This document shows positions 10,409 through 22,377 of a stretch of DNA of 64,000 bases, piece after piece. The position numbers and the translations under genes were made by a program. Source of the DNA: Chrysoporthe austroafricana (lineage: Eukaryota; Ascomycota; Sordariomycetes; Diaporthales; Cryphonectriaceae). The notes beneath the pieces are model-generated. The model did no database searches and was not told where the DNA came from. It saw nothing but the letters and a program-made list of their open reading frames with translations. Numbering within the stretch: the stretch's first letter is position 1; every line of letters begins with the position of its first letter. Where the stretch lies: NCBI GenBank assembly GCA_001051155.2, contig JYIP02000004.1:187576-251575 (forward strand). Reading direction: 5' to 3'.

Positions 10409-13400
10409 ACGTCAACGAATGGCTCAGGCCCACAAAGGAGTGTCGTGAAGGAATATGCCTTGGACCATTAGAGCTGAGTGTCTTGGATGATACTCGACGA
10501 TATATCAGACCGGAGCGGGTGGACGATCTGCTTTATACAAGATTACAGTGACCCCCCTGGCACGCTGTTCCGATCCCGATCTGGAAGCGGTCCATAACAC
10601 CGCCGTCACGTCTTCTTCCAGAAACGGCGTGAGATTGAGGGGCCCATCCTAACCCCGGTGGTTGGGATACCTGCAGGTCCAAGAAAAAGGGTGCACCGGG
10701 CTGAGAGGTGCCGAAAAGGCATGTGAGCATCCCCATGCCCACCGTAGTCGCTGGGCGAGTATGGGAACAAATCGGGATGTTGGGGGTAACCTAGGGGCTA
10801 CTACCTAGGTAAGCATGCATGTCGTATGACCAGGAGCAGTGCTATTGTCGTCTCGGACTAGATACATTGAGTCATGAACACGGCTTAGGTCTGTATAAAT
10901 TAAGGTCTCGTGCTCGGAGGAAGTCCCAATCGCAAGGGTCCTCTTTGCATATGCACGACATACTCGAAGGGTGCATGTATTGTCCAGTCGTTTCCAGAAA
11001 AGGATGAAGTTGCCATCAACGCCCCCAATGATTTGCTCGTTAATCAAACCCCGCTCAAACCAGTGACAACTAGCCACCGGGGAGATAGGAGGCCATTAGC
11101 GATTTTGTCATTTGTTCCAAAGTTGTCGTCATCGAAGACGGCCTCTAAAACACCGGCCTCTTTAAACGACTCGAGCGACTGAATAGATGCAGTGTTTAGT
11201 TCCCATCACGCTTTCTTTTTTCGAGCGATGCTCTTTGCATAGTATGAGTAGGTGTTATGAACGAACTCTCGCCAATTTCCCCTGATGTAGCTCGGCAGGG
11301 CGCATTGCGGCTCTCTTCGCCTGCGTGAGTTTATTTCGACCTTCCACATTGAGGATATTTGCAAACGGCAATGCACCCCTTCATCTCCAACTCGAACGCA
11401 CCTTCGGGTTACGTTCGTCGGTAGATCTGAAGTTGCATATCCCCATTGGCCGCCAGCGTTACCTTCCTGATATGGTCCCACGACAAGTCAAACCACAATA
11501 GGACTTGTTATTATGTACTATACAGGAAGAGATCTCGAAAAAGATTCTGTTTTTAGAAGCTGATCGCCGTCTTCTTATTCGTCCCCGAACCTAAGGGAGA
11601 CGTCATCAGTATAATTAACGCGGTCCCTTAATAGATCTCTGCGTTTAGATCTCATCGCTCCCAGTCTTGATTGATAACAGGCTGTTCAGCTACTACTCTG
11701 ATAGTTGGCTGGCTACCTTATTGCTGGGTTCCAGCCCTGGCCAGTACACTCAGTCCGTTTCAAGAAGGTCTGTAAACCGCCAACACACTGTGCATCGACA
11801 ACGGGCAACCCGAGCGCGGCACTCGCACCCGGTCCGGCATACCCGGCGTCACTACTCGAGACTCTTGCCACTACGTATCACCGAGGCGCCGTTCAGAGCC
11901 AAGTTAGTCCCGAAGTTCCACACACCCGAAGCCTTTTGTTCCACTCAGCAAGCTCCATACCTGCATACCTGCCTCCGGATAGCCTCCACACCCGCGTTTC
12001 AAGCGCGCATAACAACGCCCTGAGATCATATCGTTCTCCGACAGACCATGTGGTCTCTATCTGGGGGCAAATTTTTCATATCATCCCAGGGCGAATGGCT
12101 TGAATGTTAGAGTTATGCCGAGCATTAGCCGTGGGGGCACTCCCCAACTTTACTATCTGGAACTCGCGCCAGAATCAGTAGAAATGCACCGAGAATATGC
12201 AAACGCGACTATCCCACCTGTGAGAATTCACTATGAGGTCATCCAGGACACTCATGTTGACTCCATTCGCTGAACGGGTTGCCTATTTTAACGTTTCGTT
12301 ATCACAATGCCCGGAAACAGCTTCCGGTTACATGGTCCATAGCTTCATATTGCCATCACTAGGCAATGAAGCCACTATATTACCCTCGGTCCATTCTGGC
12401 TAGTCATTGTTTGGTACTCGTCTGTGTATCTCATGGATAATCAACCGCTGGACCTGAGTCTCGCCCGTCAAAAATTGTTATGTCATCAAGCATCTTGGGT
12501 ACCGAGATTCGAATAATACGTATTAGACTTAGGTATGGTATTAATTCTCTTTCTTAGTAATTCTTCACAATCAAGTCATACAACGCGAGGCCACATCATT
12601 CAAACAAGGAGGCTGCGCAACGTGTTTGTCACAGTTTCCCGGAGCGTTCCTAGCACATCGACACAACACACGGGGAACAGGATTATCGCAGTACTGAAGA
12701 TAGTGAAGTGTGATAGCGGTATCTCTAAGACTTCTGCCACTTGCGAGGTATAGTATCGTCATTTATCGCCTTAAAAAAGGAGAGAAAGCCGGATATGCAA
12801 ATAAAAGGGCTGCAGCCAAAGCTATGACACTGCCGTATCGCTGGGCTTCAGCTAGTATTTCTCTATTAATTCATCCACAACGCCTGAAATCTTTATGCTC
12901 CATCATCGAAGAGGAACGCGGCTTTATACAAAGCAAGTAAGGTTCCTCGCGTGCCTCTGATCGCATCCACAACCCAAGCGCCGGGGAGGCTCACGTCACA
13001 ATAGGCCATTGCATGGGTCGACTGTTCTCGCATAAATCATTTAAAGTACCCATTTTCAGGCCAAGAAATGTGAAAAGTGCATTGATGGAAGCCGGAAATC
13101 AACATTATTCTTTGATAATTTAGTCTCGGTCGGCGACTAGCCTAGTCACGCGGTGTTTACCTCTTCTCCGATGGTCTCGCACAGACATCATGATACGCTG
13201 GATCAGCTGATGACAAACGACTATGACCACGCGCTTGCTACGCCCCCGCCCTATTAGTACCGTTCGCATCGGTGGTGATGAGCATCGTGGCGAAGAGAGC
13301 CAAGAGGCTGCCGACTTCCATCTCCCTAGGAGGATCACTCGTTTAAAAGAGCTGCTCAGCTGACGATGGCCTACACTGCCTACCTTGAGGTTACTACCGG

Positions 13401-14699
13401 CTGTCAAGGTTGTCACACCGGATCCCACCTGCTATAGATGTCGTCGTGGCGAATGATCACTCAGTAGGGTGCAGCTGCCAAACCTAACATGCCAAATTAG
13501 GAGCTTCCCCCGTGTGTAGTCAGCTGCGAGCTTCTTCATCAAATAGAGACTTCACTATAATCGAAGCGGAGCTGAAGTAGACCTACTAAATGAAGTGCTG
13601 GGCGACCATGCCCATCGATGTTGAGTTCATCCGCGTTGCCACCACGAGTAAAATGACGTTTTGTGTCAAGCGTCAAGCATCAATTTCACAGCCGGTATGC
13701 CGTACGTGAATCGTGGTCTTTCTAGGGTAAACTATAAGACTGATCAGCTAGAAGACTGACTGTGACTTCCCAACGTCGTGCTGTGGACAACTAGGCTATA
13801 ATTTGCCGGCATTCAAGAGCGGGCTGTCTGCGTCAGTCTTAGAGAGCGATGCAAGTACGGGTGTCTACCGTAACTCCGGGTTTGTTCCGTAAGTACCGGA
13901 GACACGAAGCACCTCATTATACTCTCGGTTTTGGAAGCTTTGCAAAGATGTTAGTGACAAATATATATTCATTCAAACTTGACCCTGCCATTCCTTTTTG
14001 AGAGCAATATAAACCCGAAGTCTGAAGTAGAAAATGGCTAAAAAGATAGTAGGATCTGGCAGGTAGACATCCTCCATCGAAACCGCTCTTGTATTTCAAA
14101 TCCATCCAGGTGTGTATCCTCAACGAGCAGTCGTTGTAGATCAACCGTCAATCTGAGTTCTCACGCTCAACACGTGGGTGATTGTGCCTCTAAAGCCATT
14201 GCGCCTCATGGAAACAGCAGAGCAAGCTCTGTCGACTTCGACTAAAACACGGTCCAGTTGAAGAGACTTCCAATCAAGTTATTCCTAACACAACTTCAAC
14301 AGAGCTTGATTCGATTTACCGATAGTTTGAGGACCCGTTCCGGCTCCTTAGACGCCATTTTCGGTCCTTTTTTTGCGAGGACACAGTCAGCCTAAACTTG
14401 CTGGGAAGAAAGAGCAAGACAAGGCTGCAGACCGGCATATTATATGTATCTGACGTGTAGCTGGGGCTGAAATCAAAGAAGAGAAGAGCGTTGAGTGTGT
14501 AGGCTCTGAAGACAGAATAGCATAAACAATGCTCTTACATAGGCAGAATTGAATGTAGGCGGGGTCCCTAGCTAGAGAGCTAAAATGCGGATTACATCAC
14601 CACCCACCGCAACCAATTTCACAGCCACGATTTGCTCGTGACCTCTGGAATCGCTCAATAACCTCCGCTCAGCATCACCAACATCTCCGCCCCGCGAAG
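10409..14699. other. Gene-poor 4.3-kb stretch
   Basis: No intact gene found on either strand. Open frames are short (the longest is about 130 codons, at 11705-12103), without motifs or convincing splice partners. A region near 12700-12940 has a faint resemblance to a pogo-type helix-turn-helix remnant but is too degraded to call. The final part (about 14400-14699) must hold the promoter of the downstream esterase. Confidence 0.5.
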
Positions 14700-16259
14700 A
14701 TGCTCGCCTCCACTGATCTTGATCTTTCGCTCCCGCCTCATCTGCTAATATACTTGACCTCCCTCGCCGCTCTCTATGTCCTGTACCGCCTGCTTCCCGC
14801 GTCCCCCTTGCCAGAGTATACGGGGCCCTATGGCGTCGGCACCCTCGACATTGAGGTTCCCCTCCCAGCACCGCGCAGCGTCAGCACCCTCACCTTCAGG
14901 GCAGGCGGGAGGCCTGCCTTCGACGTGGAGACGGTGCTCTTCACGCTCTACTACCCTGCCCAGGGCGGCTGCGAGAGCAAGGATGGAGAGGGACTATGGT
15001 GGACCCCCAAGCCGGTCGCCGCGACAGCAAGGGGCTACGCGCGCTTTCTAGGGATGGATAACATCATCGTCCGGAGCGCCCTCACGCTCGCGATGTGGAT
15101 GACGGTGAGCGGGGTCCAGATCCCGGCCCAGGTCGGGGCTCTTCTGGTCTCAGCTGATGTTCTGCGCGAGCACGGCGGCCCAATCGTAGGGGAGGAGGTA
15201 AAGGGTAATGCTGAGGGACGGCTACCAGTCATGATCTTCTCTCACGGGATGGCCTCCTCCCGCACGGATTACACCTCCTACCTCGGCGAGCTCACATCGC
15301 GCGGGGTCGTCGTGGCGGCCATCGAGCACCGCGACGGGTCCAGCCCGGGGACCGCTATCCTCCACAAGGACGGCGCCGGGCCGGAGTGGAAGTTCTGCAC
15401 CCGGCTCGACGATCTCGACCCAGCTTCCTACGCGGGCGGCGGCGAGCTGGACAAGGCCGCGCTGAAGGAAGCACAGCTGGCCTTCCGCGAGGCCGAGATC
15501 GAGGCCGTCGTGGACGTCCTCCGCCAGATCACCGCATCCGCGTCCTCCGCCGGTAAGGTCGCCCTCCAGAACCCACGGCACCCGGCCCGCGCCTCACCAG
15601 ACCTCATGTCGTCCTTCGTGGGGAGGCTCAACACCGCCGACATCACCCTGGCTGGGCACTCGTACGGCGCAACGGGCGTCCTCCGAGCCTTGCGGTCGGA
15701 CCCCACGGACAAGAGGCCCTTCGGCGGCGCGGTCGTCCTCGACCCGGGGAAGAATAGCGGGCCTCTGAACGATGACATTTCCGTGCCAGTGGTTATCTGC
15801 CACAGTTCTTCATGGAGTCGGCCCGGCCCAAGCCTCTTCTTCGGCCGCCCTCACTTCGAGGTCGTCCGTGGCATTGCCGAGAAGCTCAACGGCCGCTCGA
15901 GAATAGGTAGAGACGACGATGGTGAGAGTGGTGGTAGTAGTGAGTGTAGGTCCAAGGGCTGGTTCTTGACCTCCCTCGGGACCACGCACCCCTCCATCAC
16001 CGACGCGCCCCTCCTCGAGCCCCTCCTGCTCTCTTGGACGACCGGCTCGACCATGGATGCACAGCAGGGAATACGGCAGTATGTCGACGTCACACGGGAC
16101 TTTGTGACATTTCAGGATACGGGAGCTCGTGAGGGTTTGCTAAGCCTATCTAGTAAGGACGAGGAAGGCGTGGTCAGTAGAGAGTATGACCCCAGGAGCA
16201 ACGAAGGTATGCCGCAGAAGTGGAGGGGCTATTGGCAGATCCATGTTGCACCTGATTAG
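14700..16259 (+). CDS. PAF-acetylhydrolase (isoform II)-like serine esterase
   Basis: Single exon, 519 residues, GC-rich. An N-terminal hydrophobic segment (about residues 14-33) suggests a membrane anchor. The alpha/beta-hydrolase core shows the oxyanion block IFSHGMASSRTDY, the nucleophile elbow GHSYG (Ser321), the acid in VVLDPG (Asp348) and His430 in GTTHPSITD, together a plausible Ser-Asp-His triad. The layout matches the PAF-AH_p_II family (plasma/lysosomal-type 1-alkyl-2-acetylglycerophosphocholine esterases), which hydrolyse short acyl chains at the sn-2 position of phospholipids. It is longer than the animal enzymes through the N-terminal extension and a polar insertion rich in Gly, Ser and Asp around residues 400-420. 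The biological substrate in fungi is uncertain. Confidence 0.85.
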   Translation: MLASTDLDLSLPPHLLIYLTSLAALYVLYRLLPASPLPEYTGPYGVGTLDIEVPLPAPRSVSTLTFRAGGRPAFDVETVLFTLYYPAQGGCESKDGEGLWWTPKPVAATARGYARFLGMDNIIVRSALTLAMWMTVSGVQIPAQVGALLVSADVLREHGGPIVGEEVKGNAEGRLPVMIFSHGMASSRTDYTSYLGELTSRGVVVAAIEHRDGSSPGTAILHKDGAGPEWKFCTRLDDLDPASYAGGGELDKAALKEAQLAFREAEIEAVVDVLRQITASASSAGKVALQNPRHPARASPDLMSSFVGRLNTADITLAGHSYGATGVLRALRSDPTDKRPFGGAVVLDPGKNSGPLNDDISVPVVICHSSSWSRPGPSLFFGRPHFEVVRGIAEKLNGRSRIGRDDDGESGGSSECRSKGWFLTSLGTTHPSITDAPLLEPLLLSWTTGSTMDAQQGIRQYVDVTRDFVTFQDTGAREGLLSLSSKDEEGVVSREYDPRSNEGMPQKWRGYWQIHVAPD

Positions 16260-16781
16260 AGTGAAAAAGGCTTCGAAAAAGGAGACTTGTCTAGGAACAT
16301 AGTGGACAATAAATAACATTACAAGGGCAATGTAGTCAATGGCTTGTTTCAAAATTTCTTTTTCTGTGCTGCGAAAGTCGGTATGTATGTAGGATCGTCC
16401 CCCTGGACCGAATGCTGGCTTGCCATAGCTTGCTCCTCCCAATGACGCCGAGACTACGCCTTGCTCCGAGAGTCTGAGGTTATGCTTGGTTGAATTAATT
16501 ATAGGACCCAATTAAGTCGCTTCGATACGTTTCCGGTGAGATGCTGCTCTGGACTGCTGGCTGCCTTGTTGGCTAAGCGCTGCAAAATGTTGAAGTCTGT
16601 TAACTTTGCCAAAGCTAGTCTTGTTATTGTAGCTTGGGATGGATGCTGTCGAGTCTCACGTGTGCTATCGTCCGATGACCCGTGGCTCAGTGTCAAAAGT
16701 GCCCAAATGGGCCCGCTCGCTCGTTCATGCATGAGCTCGGCTTTAGAGGCGCATAGTTATCCTACCGCTCGGAGGTGAGGT
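16260..16781. other. Convergent 3' intergenic region
   Basis: Lies between the stops of the PAF-AH-like gene (plus) and SET9 (minus). No coding support; it must contain the 3' ends of both genes. Confidence 0.5.
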
Positions 16782-19058
16782 CTAAGCACGTCCCACGGCC
16801 TTAGAACTCACCTTCCGCGGTCTTCCACTACGCCGGACGTCAAGTCCTGCCGAGGGACTGCCGCCGTCCCGGTCGGAGTCTGCACCCTCACTCCTCAACA
16901 GCCTCTTCCGCCAGCCCTTTTGTACAGGCACTGGCGTATCTCCCTTCGGTGTCGCTGTCTGAGGTCTCTTGATGGCTGCACGCCCGCGGGCCTGGAGCTC
17001 ATCGTCCAGGGCGAGGAAGCGGTGAATAGTCCGATGGTCCAACACCCGCTCCTCCTTGTCCCAAGGTCCGTCGCGCTGCGTCTTGGGCCAGACGTATCCG
17101 TACAGCTTAGAGTGGCGCTCGCACCGGGGGCAGGACGATCGTGTGTAGTAGGCGTTCTGCTGGACAAATGCAGTAGAGCAATTCATACATCGCACCCAGG
17201 CCGTATTCGGCTCGGAGAGGAGACGAGGCGTCAGTTCGTAGTCGCCAGGCACTCTGTGCGCAGAGGCGTGGGTGGGAGGCGTGGGGAGACGATCGGCCAC
17301 GATGGCTTCTGCCGGTGGTAGAGATACGTCTGGTCGTGCCGGCGGGCCATCTGCAGTAGCCCTTCTAGGGCGGCCGCGACTGCGTCTCACCAGACCAGCG
17401 GGCGAAGGGTCGAGGTCCACGACATCAATCGAAAGAGGATCTGGAGACTCGCCTCGCACGCCGCTCGCCTCAGTCGGCTCTACCATGATTTGCTTCCCGA
17501 ACGCGTCTGCGAAACGGTCGGCTGGGGTCTTTTCGGCTGAGGTTTCGTGCACGGAGGGCGTGTTTAGGATGTCTCGAATCGATAGGCCGTGGGCTCGCTC
17601 CCGCCGCCGAGGCGTCTCGAGGGCGGGAACAGAGGGAGGCGGAAGCTCGGTCGGGCCCGAGAAGAGCGCGACCTGCTCGAGGCCCGCGCCTGCGGCCTCC
17701 TCTGCGTCTTGCTCCTGTTTCAGGTTTTCGATCGCTTGTGAGATCGGCGTGGGATGCGGTATTGCTTCTACAGGGTCGGTTGTGTCCTCCGGGGTTGTCA
17801 CATCCGTGAGCACCGCCTCACCGGCAGACGACTCGGATCTCGAGGCCATGCCGCCCGACTCGTCCTCCGAGCTGACGCTCCGCTCCAAGCGCGGGGAGGC
17901 GGGCGGTATCTCATAACGGGTAGTCTTCTGCTTCTTTGCGGGCGTGACGGGAGGCGTGGCCAGGCTGTCGGAGTCTCGCTTGCGTTTCGAGGAGGCGCCG
18001 GCCGGCCCGTCGGTGAGGCTGGATTCGGCGGTCGAATCACGATCTCTACCGCGCAGCTGCCTAGCCCTCGTCTTGAAGACCTTTGGCCGCACATCGGGGG
18101 TGACGGAGGGTGTCCTAGACCTAGACTCTCCCCTGCCGTATCTCCGCCTGCCACGGGTGTTGTAACCCTGCGTCGCCGTGACGTCCCCCTCGATGCTCTT
18201 CTTGACCGGCACAAGCCCGCCCGGCTGCGCCCAACCGTTGGCTAGGTTGTCCTCGCAAGTCTGGCATAGGCACTCGCAGTTGTCCTCGCCGAAGTAGTTG
18301 TCGCCATAGGTGACGGTGATCTCCTCGCCAACGTCGATGCTCCGGACCGCGACGATGTCGATGCCGGCCTGGCCGGTGATGACAAGCTTGGCGTTGGCGC
18401 CGCAGTCGTGGTTGGCGAAGCGGGCGGGGCCCATGAACAGGCTGGCCATCCTGCTCCTGCTGCTCACGACGATGCTGAAGTCCTTCTTGCGCACGGACAG
18501 GGCGGCCTCCTCTTGCGGCGTGATGACGACCTGGATACCGGACAGGTACCTGATGCTCTCATTGCGCTTGATAAGCCGCCGCGCGACGATGCTGGCCTCG
18601 TGCGTGGTGATAGTGTACCTGTTGGTGCTGCTGACCTCGAAGGGGCAGTCGGGGAGGTAGATCTGGGTGTAGCGGCGCATGTGCTGGCGGAAGTCGAGCC
18701 TTTCCTTGGGGGTCTTGAGCGCGCTGTAGAACCGCCTCAGGCCGTCGGTCGCGAGCAGCTTCTGCTCAGCGAGGTCGACATCGGGGTCGACGATCAGGTG
18801 CGACTGGATGATCCTGGTGATCTCGTCCTCCTTGACGCCGCGGGAGGGGTGGTAGGAGGGCCGGTTCTTGGGGATCGTGGTCCAGTAGTAGGCCTGGAGA
18901 TGTGTCAGCCATCAATGCGCCCAGATGGCCCGCCAGCCCAGAGATGCGCATACCCGATCGACGAGCGCATCCGTCAACATGTCGTCGTAGGACGACAGTT
19001 GCGCCAGGGTCAGGGCCGGCTTCTTTGCGCCGCCCGCTGCGCTCGGACGAGGAGGCAT
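16782..19058 (-). CDS. set9: Histone H4-K20 methyltransferase SET9 (KMT5/Suv4-20 type)
   Basis: Exons 19058-18954 and 18893-16782, 60-nt intron, 738 residues. The N-terminus MPPRPSAAGG...LTLAQLSSYDD precedes a Suv4-20-type region with DFRQHMRRYTQIYLPDCPFE and an N-SET block. The SET domain (about residues 110-250) has FANHDCGANAKLV, the GEEITVTYGDNYFGEDNCEC active-site block and post-SET CLCQTCE cysteines. A long Ser/Arg/Pro-rich middle is followed by a C-terminal CxxC...CxxC element (VRCMNCSTAF, SSCPRCERHSKLYGYVWP). Family knowledge: this nuclear enzyme methylates lysine 20 of histone H4, linked in fungi to DNA-damage response and chromatin structure. The gene looks intact and shares a divergent upstream region with mitochondrial uL14m. 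Confidence 0.93.
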
Positions 19059-19147
19059 CTTCGCAGGTCACCGTCGGGAGTGCGGACCGGGCTGCTGGCC
19101 GTGCGGCGTTGTCTCGTGCCCTCCAGCCGAGAGAGAGAGGCTATTAC

Positions 19148-19177
19148 AAAAAAAAAAAAAAAAAAAAAAAGGGGGGG
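19148..19177. repeat. Homopolymer A23 followed by G7
   Basis: Seen directly in the sequence. It lies about 90 bp upstream of the SET9 start codon. Its length may be imprecise in any assembly. Confidence 0.9.
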
Positions 19178-19350
19178 CTGGTCAAAAGAGTGTCGACCGC
19201 AAAACGAGACAAGGAATGGACGAGGGACGTCCCTCAATTGCAGCTGCAGGCTGATGCCAGGGGGGCGATTGGGCGCGTGGAGGCGCAGCCAGCCAGCCCC
19301 AGAGAATGCGCTCGGCCAAAGGGAGGAGGGCTGACTGCAGCGGAGCGGCT

Positions 19351-19370
19351 GAGGTGAGGTGAGGTGAGGT
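19351..19370. repeat. (GAGGT)4 microsatellite
   Basis: Four perfect copies of GAGGT, followed by further GA/GG-rich sequence, about 290 bp upstream of the SET9 start. Confidence 0.9.
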
Positions 19371-20834
19371 GAAGGGGTGGTAAGGGGAGGAGAGGAGAGG
19401 AAAGAAGACGAGGTGAGGAGGAGTGCAGCCGCCGCGGTGGTAGTGGTGGTGGTGGATCGAGGAATTGATTGATTGGGGTGACGATCACTGCATGCAAGCA
19501 AAGACCGGAGTGCTGAGTACTTGGGTGCGCTGGTCTCTGGAGTCGAATGCAGGATGTTCCTTTGGCCGTGGAACCTGTATCGCAGCTCGGTAAATTGGAC
19601 AGATCGGGGTCGACGAGGGATCGGATTGGTGCTCTCCTCGACTCCTGGGCCACCCCTTACTATGCGTGCTATGGTAGAGAAGCCGGGCTGTCGTCACAAG
19701 GCCTCGATAAAATCCCCTACCTGCAGCAGGGAACGGCGCCGAGGCCAAGCGCAAGGGCAAGGGTGACGCCCCAGTGCGCAAGGGTCGGTAGTGGAGGAGG
19801 AGGAGGTGGTGGTGGTGACGATCGAGGCGCCTCGCTCCCGCAAGAGAGCTGAAGTGAACCAGCCGGCTGCAGGCGTGTGGGAGGGGTGCAGGAGTACGTA
19901 CTCGTACGATGGTACCAGACCAACGATACCAATGGGTGCAGTGTTGGATACCACTGCGCAGTGGGTTGTACGCAGTGGTTGTACTCAGCAGTAGCCTGTA
20001 GGTAGGCACAGGATTTGGGGGGCGGAGACAGGATAAAGTCAACTCGGAAGCACCGTCCGGATCCGGAAGTTTTACAGGACAAAGAACGAGACCGCCTGGC
20101 AGGTGGCAGGAAAGACGACAGGTCAGGTACTGGTAGCCTAGGGCAACCCGTTCAGGCTAGGCTGCATGTCGTGCCATTGCGTTGAAAAGCTGGCTGGGGG
20201 AGACTGGATCGTTGATGGGTAATCAATCAGTAGAGGTGCCGAGCATGAGAGGCTATCCCGAGGTTTTCCTTGTTTGACTACGAGGCACTTTAGATCCTCA
20301 AAGCAGCAGGGGAAAAGAAAGAGAAACAAGACAGGAAAAAGAAAAACGAAAAAAAAAAAATAATAGGGATGGCAGGGCAACGGATGGGCCCCTGTACCCG
20401 GTGTGCCAGTCATGCAGCAACCAAGTGCTATTAGTAAGTTCCTCGTGCCCCTTCAGGGGTGGGCATGACGCTGTGATACCTGACACGCCTGGCACCCGAG
20501 GGGCGGCCCGAGCGCAGAGCCCACTGGAAGACATCCTCAGTGGGCGGCCACAGCGGGAAGAGCTGCCAGTGGCCGCTGGGATCCCCTGCAGCGCAGGGCA
20601 TTTACATACTTACGGCGGGGGAGCGGCCAATCCAGACCCCTGACGACAGCTCTTTTTTTTTTTTTTTTGTCCTCTTTTTGCCGGGACGCGGCGGCAGAAT
20701 TCCAGACGTCAAGACACAAGCTCTCGCGCGTGGGCGACACCACCACCGCTTATCACTACCTCCACCACCACCACCACCACCACCACCTCTATTCAGGCCG
20801 ACAGCGGCCCCGGGGGCAGAGGGCAACAGTCAAG

Positions 20835-21302
20835 ATGATCCAATTAAAGGTGTGTGCCCGCCACAGGAAGCAAGCTGAGTAGGAGGGGGACGGGGTAACC
20901 CCGCTGACGCGCGCCGCGCAGACCATGCTTAACTGCATCGACAACTCCGGCGCCGCCATCGTCGAGTGCGCCATGATCGTCGGCCAGAAGCGCCACGCCT
21001 CCATCGGCGACCGCATCGTCTGCGTCGTCCAGCAGCAGCGCTCCGCCACCGGCGAGGGCATGGCCTCCGCCAGCGCCGCCAACAAAGTCAAGCGCGGCGA
21101 CATCCGCCACGCCGTCGTCGTCCGCACCAAGTACAAGGTCCAGCGGTCCGACGGCAGCGTCGTCCGCTTCGACGACAACGCCTGCGTGCTGCTGAACAAG
21201 GGCGGCGAGCCCATCGGGAGCCGAATCAACGGCGTCGTCGGCCAGGAGCTGAGGAGGAAGAACTGGAGCAAGATCCTGAGCATGGCGCCCATGCATGCGT
21301 AG
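20835..21302 (+). CDS. Mitochondrial large-subunit ribosomal protein uL14m
   Basis: Exons 20835-20849 (encoding MIQLK) and 20922-21302, 72-nt intron, 131 residues. The protein carries the uL14 blocks TMLNCIDNSGA, GDRIVCVVQQ, VKRGDIRHAVVVRTKYKVQR, VRFDDNACVLLN and GSRINGVVGQELR. The length and absence of a eukaryotic-cytosolic signature fit the bacterial-type uL14 of the mitochondrial ribosome (MRPL38 in yeast nomenclature). It binds rRNA near the subunit interface. The short first exon before an intron just after residue 5 is unusual but phase-consistent. There is no separate cleavable presequence; uL14 homologues often lack one. The gene is intact, with very GC-rich third codon positions. 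Confidence 0.93.
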
Positions 21303-22377
21303 GCTAGCTAGGCCCGCTCGTCGAGGGAAGAGGAGGGGCATGTGTGATGTTCGGGAGACGTCTGGGCGCTACAGCCTCACAGACCTCCGGGGCGACTATC
21401 CGGGCGCGGTCAAGAGCGACCCGCGCGACCCCTCCAGAAGGAAGACGCGGCAGGCGGCACCCTTTTCGTCCTGCCCTCAAGGCTGCCCGCGTGGTCTCGC
21501 GGTGCGTGCCTGAGCGGGGCAAGGTGTGGAAAGGGAGCCAATAGAGCTGCTGTATACCAAGCGATACATGTTGTAAATACTATGGACGGCGTCAAGGACC
21601 TCCAAGCCATAGGCTAGGCTAGAGCGAATGAATAAAGCGACAGACATCAAGGGCTAGGATCACGATTACTGTAAAATTTGGAGATTATAAATGGATGCCA
21701 TTGCTCCTTTCTATTCGACTCCGGCGCATTCAGAGACGTTTTGTCTAACTAATCTTTGCCCCAACTCCTGTTTCCGGTTCTCGTTGCCCGTTCTTCCTTT
21801 CCCGCCCACACCTTCCTTCAACTCCGTATTGGATGTAATGCAAACCACTGCCCCTAGGGGGGGGCTAAAATAAAAAGAGAAAAAGAAAGAGGAGGAAAAA
21901 CTCATGGCTTGGTCCGGTTTAGGAGGGGGAGTCTTTCACAGAAGGCTCTTTTGCTGGCGCATTTTCACCGGCAGGCGCAGCACTAGAAGCTGCGAAGTCT
22001 GTCTTCATGTCCTGCGAAATGGACGGATCAAACCCGGAGGAAGCCGGGCGGGCTTCTGCAGACATAGTTCTTGACATAGGCTGTGAAAGCTCCGGATGAT
22101 GCAGAGCGGGAGGCGGGCCCGTTTCTGGAGACAAGGTTCTCGACACAGGCTGTGTAGATGCCCGATCGTTCGGAGCCAGAGGCCGGTCAGCCGGCAGATC
22201 CAGGGGCGATGAGGTGAATTTAGAAGTGGGCGACCGAGGAGCCTCAACAAGGGGTGGTTTAGAGTGCTCAGAACGGGCTGCGCCGCGGGGCACAGCGGAG
22301 GTCGGTTGAGCTGGTCGGGCGGTGCCGAGAGATTGGCGTTGAAGGTATATCGTTTCCGTGGCGCGGGTGGAACCATC
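21303..22377. other. Convergent region between uL14m and RPB9, with an in-phase open frame behind the RPB9 stop
   Basis: On the minus strand the frame of RPB9 stays open after its TAG from 22377 to about 21919, roughly 153 codons. It is rich in Pro and Ser, with a loose internal repeat (VSRTLSPETG and MSRTMSAEAR). There is no ATG-initiated gene of its own, so I leave it as 3' flanking sequence. The remaining sequence toward uL14m shows no gene. Confidence 0.45.

Larger units (their letters stand above)
19059..20834. promoter_or_regulatory. Divergent upstream region between SET9 and uL14m with simple repeats
   Basis: Long 5' intergenic space of two divergent genes. It holds a run of 23 A (19148-19170) followed by G7, four copies of GAGGT (19351-19370), GGT/GGA-rich patches near 19437-19456 and 19794-19815, an A-rich patch near 20337-20361 and a T16 run at 20652-20667. 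Open frames here are low-complexity and mostly lack an ATG, so no gene is called. Confidence 0.5.

Noticed and set aside
12535..12940. Possible pogo-type helix-turn-helix remnant
   Set aside because: The resemblance is faint, no catalytic-domain blocks or inverted repeats were found nearby.
17272..17916. 214-codon plus-strand frame antisense to SET9
   Set aside because: Shadow of the GC-rich SET9 coding sequence; no motif.
19485..20042. 185-codon minus-strand frame upstream of uL14m
   Set aside because: Opens without an ATG, low-complexity His/Leu/Pro runs from simple repeats; treated as non-coding.
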